Assembly: GCA_002722885.1 (NCBI GenBank)
Contig: PBNE01000013.1
Location: 62,001 to 126,000, forward strand
Direction: 5' to 3'
DNA length: 64,000 nucleotides
Source of the DNA: Rhodospirillaceae bacterium
GTDB lineage: Bacteria; Pseudomonadota; Alphaproteobacteria; SP197
The position numbers and the translations under genes are program-made. The notes beneath the pieces are model-generated. The model made no database searches and was not told where the DNA came from. It was given only the letters and a program-made list of their open reading frames with translations. Positions 63,299-64,000 of the stretch are shown in pieces. Position 1 is the first letter of the stretch; each line of letters starts with the position of its first letter.

Positions 63299-63714
63299 CG
63301 GAACCGATCCTCAAGCGCGTTCAGCCCGGCATCAAAAATGCCGCTGATCGCTTCGGCAGCCACATCATCAGGTGCGCCCGCAGGCATAAAGGTGCTGGAC
63401 CAGACGACCTCACAGGCATCTGAGCTGTCTTCCTTCACGCGCAGCGTCGCCGTGAACTCCACGACCGGCAGGCGACCGCCATCGGCGATTGCATAGCGGT
63501 AGTGGCGGTCGTGATCATCGTGATGCAGGAGGACTTCGGTCACCCTGATGCCGCCCACAACCAGAAGCCGGCGCACCATGCGCCCGTCCTCAGACCCCAG
63601 GACAGAGTCTAGCACGGCGGGGTGCCAGCTGGTCATGGAATCAAACGGTCCGATCAGCGCCCAGACATCAGCGGCTGATGCTTCAAGACGGATCGACCGG
63701 CTCACATCGGTCAT
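63277..63714 (-). CDS. SRPBCC-family polyketide-cyclase/START-like protein
   Basis: A 145-residue protein of the SRPBCC/polyketide_cyc2 type. The hallmark ADVWALIGPFDSMTSWHPAV follows a short strand, and the fold ends with a long C-terminal helix (GIFDAGLNALEDRFRQ). Such proteins bind hydrophobic ligands or act as simple cyclases; none is implied by the neighbours. There is no signal peptide. The end overlaps the broken thermonuclease-like gene by 22 bases. Confidence 0.82.
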   Translation of the reverse strand: MTDVSRSIRLEASAADVWALIGPFDSMTSWHPAVLDSVLGSEDGRMVRRLLVVGGIRVTEVLLHHDDHDRHYRYAIADGGRLPVVEFTATLRVKEDSSDACEVVWSSTFMPAGAPDDVAAEAISGIFDAGLNALEDRFRQGDSAT

Positions 63715-63830
63715 TGCAGAAGTCCGGCCTTGTCTGAATGCATCATCATCTCCTCAGTTCGCATCTCCGCAGCATCGACGCCCACCGATTGCCGATCCAT
63801 AGTAACGGCAGTCAGACGGGGGACAATGCG

Positions 63831-64000
63831 ATGAAGCGCATCGTTGAGAACTTCTCGAACTCGGTTCGCAACATCGAAAACATCTGGATTCCGATGTCCG
63901 ACGGTACGCATCTGGGCGCGCGCATCTGGATGCCCGACGATGCCGAGGACCATCCCGTGCCGGCCATTCTGGAATACATCCCTTACCGCAAGCGCGAGTC
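63831..64000 (+). CDS. CocE/NonD-family hydrolase, N-terminal part
   Basis: The first 56 codons are visible and the gene runs off the end of the window. The opening (IWIPMSDGTHLGARIWMP followed by VPAILEYIPYRKRES) is typical of the X-Pro dipeptidyl-peptidase S15/CocE alpha-beta hydrolase group, which cleaves esters or peptides. A GGGGGA site precedes the ATG at 63831. Catalytic residues lie beyond the window, so the specific activity cannot be assessed. Confidence 0.75.
   Translation, partial: MKRIVENFSNSVRNIENIWIPMSDGTHLGARIWMPDDAEDHPVPAILEYIPYRKRE

Overview
The window is about 64 kb of GC-rich, gene-dense bacterial DNA that reads as alphaproteobacterial, probably a Rhodospirillales-like and possibly marine lineage. 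The reasons are Tat-exported PotD-type and family-5 solute-binding proteins, a crotonyl-CoA carboxylase/reductase homologue, a dimethylformamidase-type enzyme pair, a CHASE2 adenylate cyclase, a CIRCE-controlled groESL operon and an alphaproteobacterial codon style. The taxon is an inference from gene content. No rRNA, tRNA, CRISPR array, prophage or recognisable insertion sequence is visible.

Layout. 1-11.1 kb: the end of an HdeD-like membrane gene, an orphan PotD-like binding protein, an SDR, a LysR regulator divergent from an HpaB/RidA/DUF1028 operon, an EEP-family hydrolase, a secreted TPR protein, a class III aminotransferase, and a decayed glutamate-synthase-like fragment. 11.1-14.8 kb: a PadR-like regulator divergent from a two-gene unit that joins an unusual B12-dependent mutase-like protein to a Ccr homologue. 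14.9-22.5 kb: a type I secretion system (TolC-like protein with a long acidic tail, ABC exporter, HlyD adaptor) with a CHASE2 adenylate cyclase inserted on the other strand. 22.5-32.8 kb: an aminotransferase, a c-di-GMP-I riboswitch upstream of a small membrane ORF, a DNA glycosylase, a SEL1 protein, an OCD-family enzyme, an O-methyltransferase, a thioredoxin/NHL protein, an AI-2E transporter and a peptide-binding protein. 32.5-42 kb: a CcdA/TlpA/DsbE/ATL thiol-redox operon, a second aminotransferase, and a polyamine-type ABC transporter (PotABC, one broken and one intact binding protein, one small lipoprotein). 42.4-44.6 kb: CIRCE-groES-groEL. 44.6-50 kb: the dimethylformamidase pair, an inositol-monophosphatase-family enzyme, a beta-hydroxyacid dehydrogenase and three small envelope proteins. 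50-58.5 kb: DegT aminotransferase, HisD paralogue, frameshifted LysR, threonine-synthase-like enzyme, ABC-F ATPase, an amber-interrupted ORF. 57.3-64 kb: M24 peptidase, lone molybdopterin subunit and tartrate-dehydrogenase-like gene in one operon, an ABC-2 permease, a broken nuclease-like gene, an SRPBCC protein and the start of a CocE-family hydrolase.

The strongest leads are: (1) a B12 enzyme with a glutamate-mutase-like layout fused to its own cobalamin domain and placed directly before a Ccr homologue; (2) a clear c-di-GMP-I riboswitch in front of a small two-helix membrane ORF that carries an in-frame amber codon; and (3) a recurring pattern in which four otherwise intact reading frames carry one or two in-frame stops and one LysR gene carries a single-base frameshift. 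TAG also terminates normal genes here, so genome-wide recoding is unlikely. Recent decay, population polymorphism or assembly error are the competing explanations.
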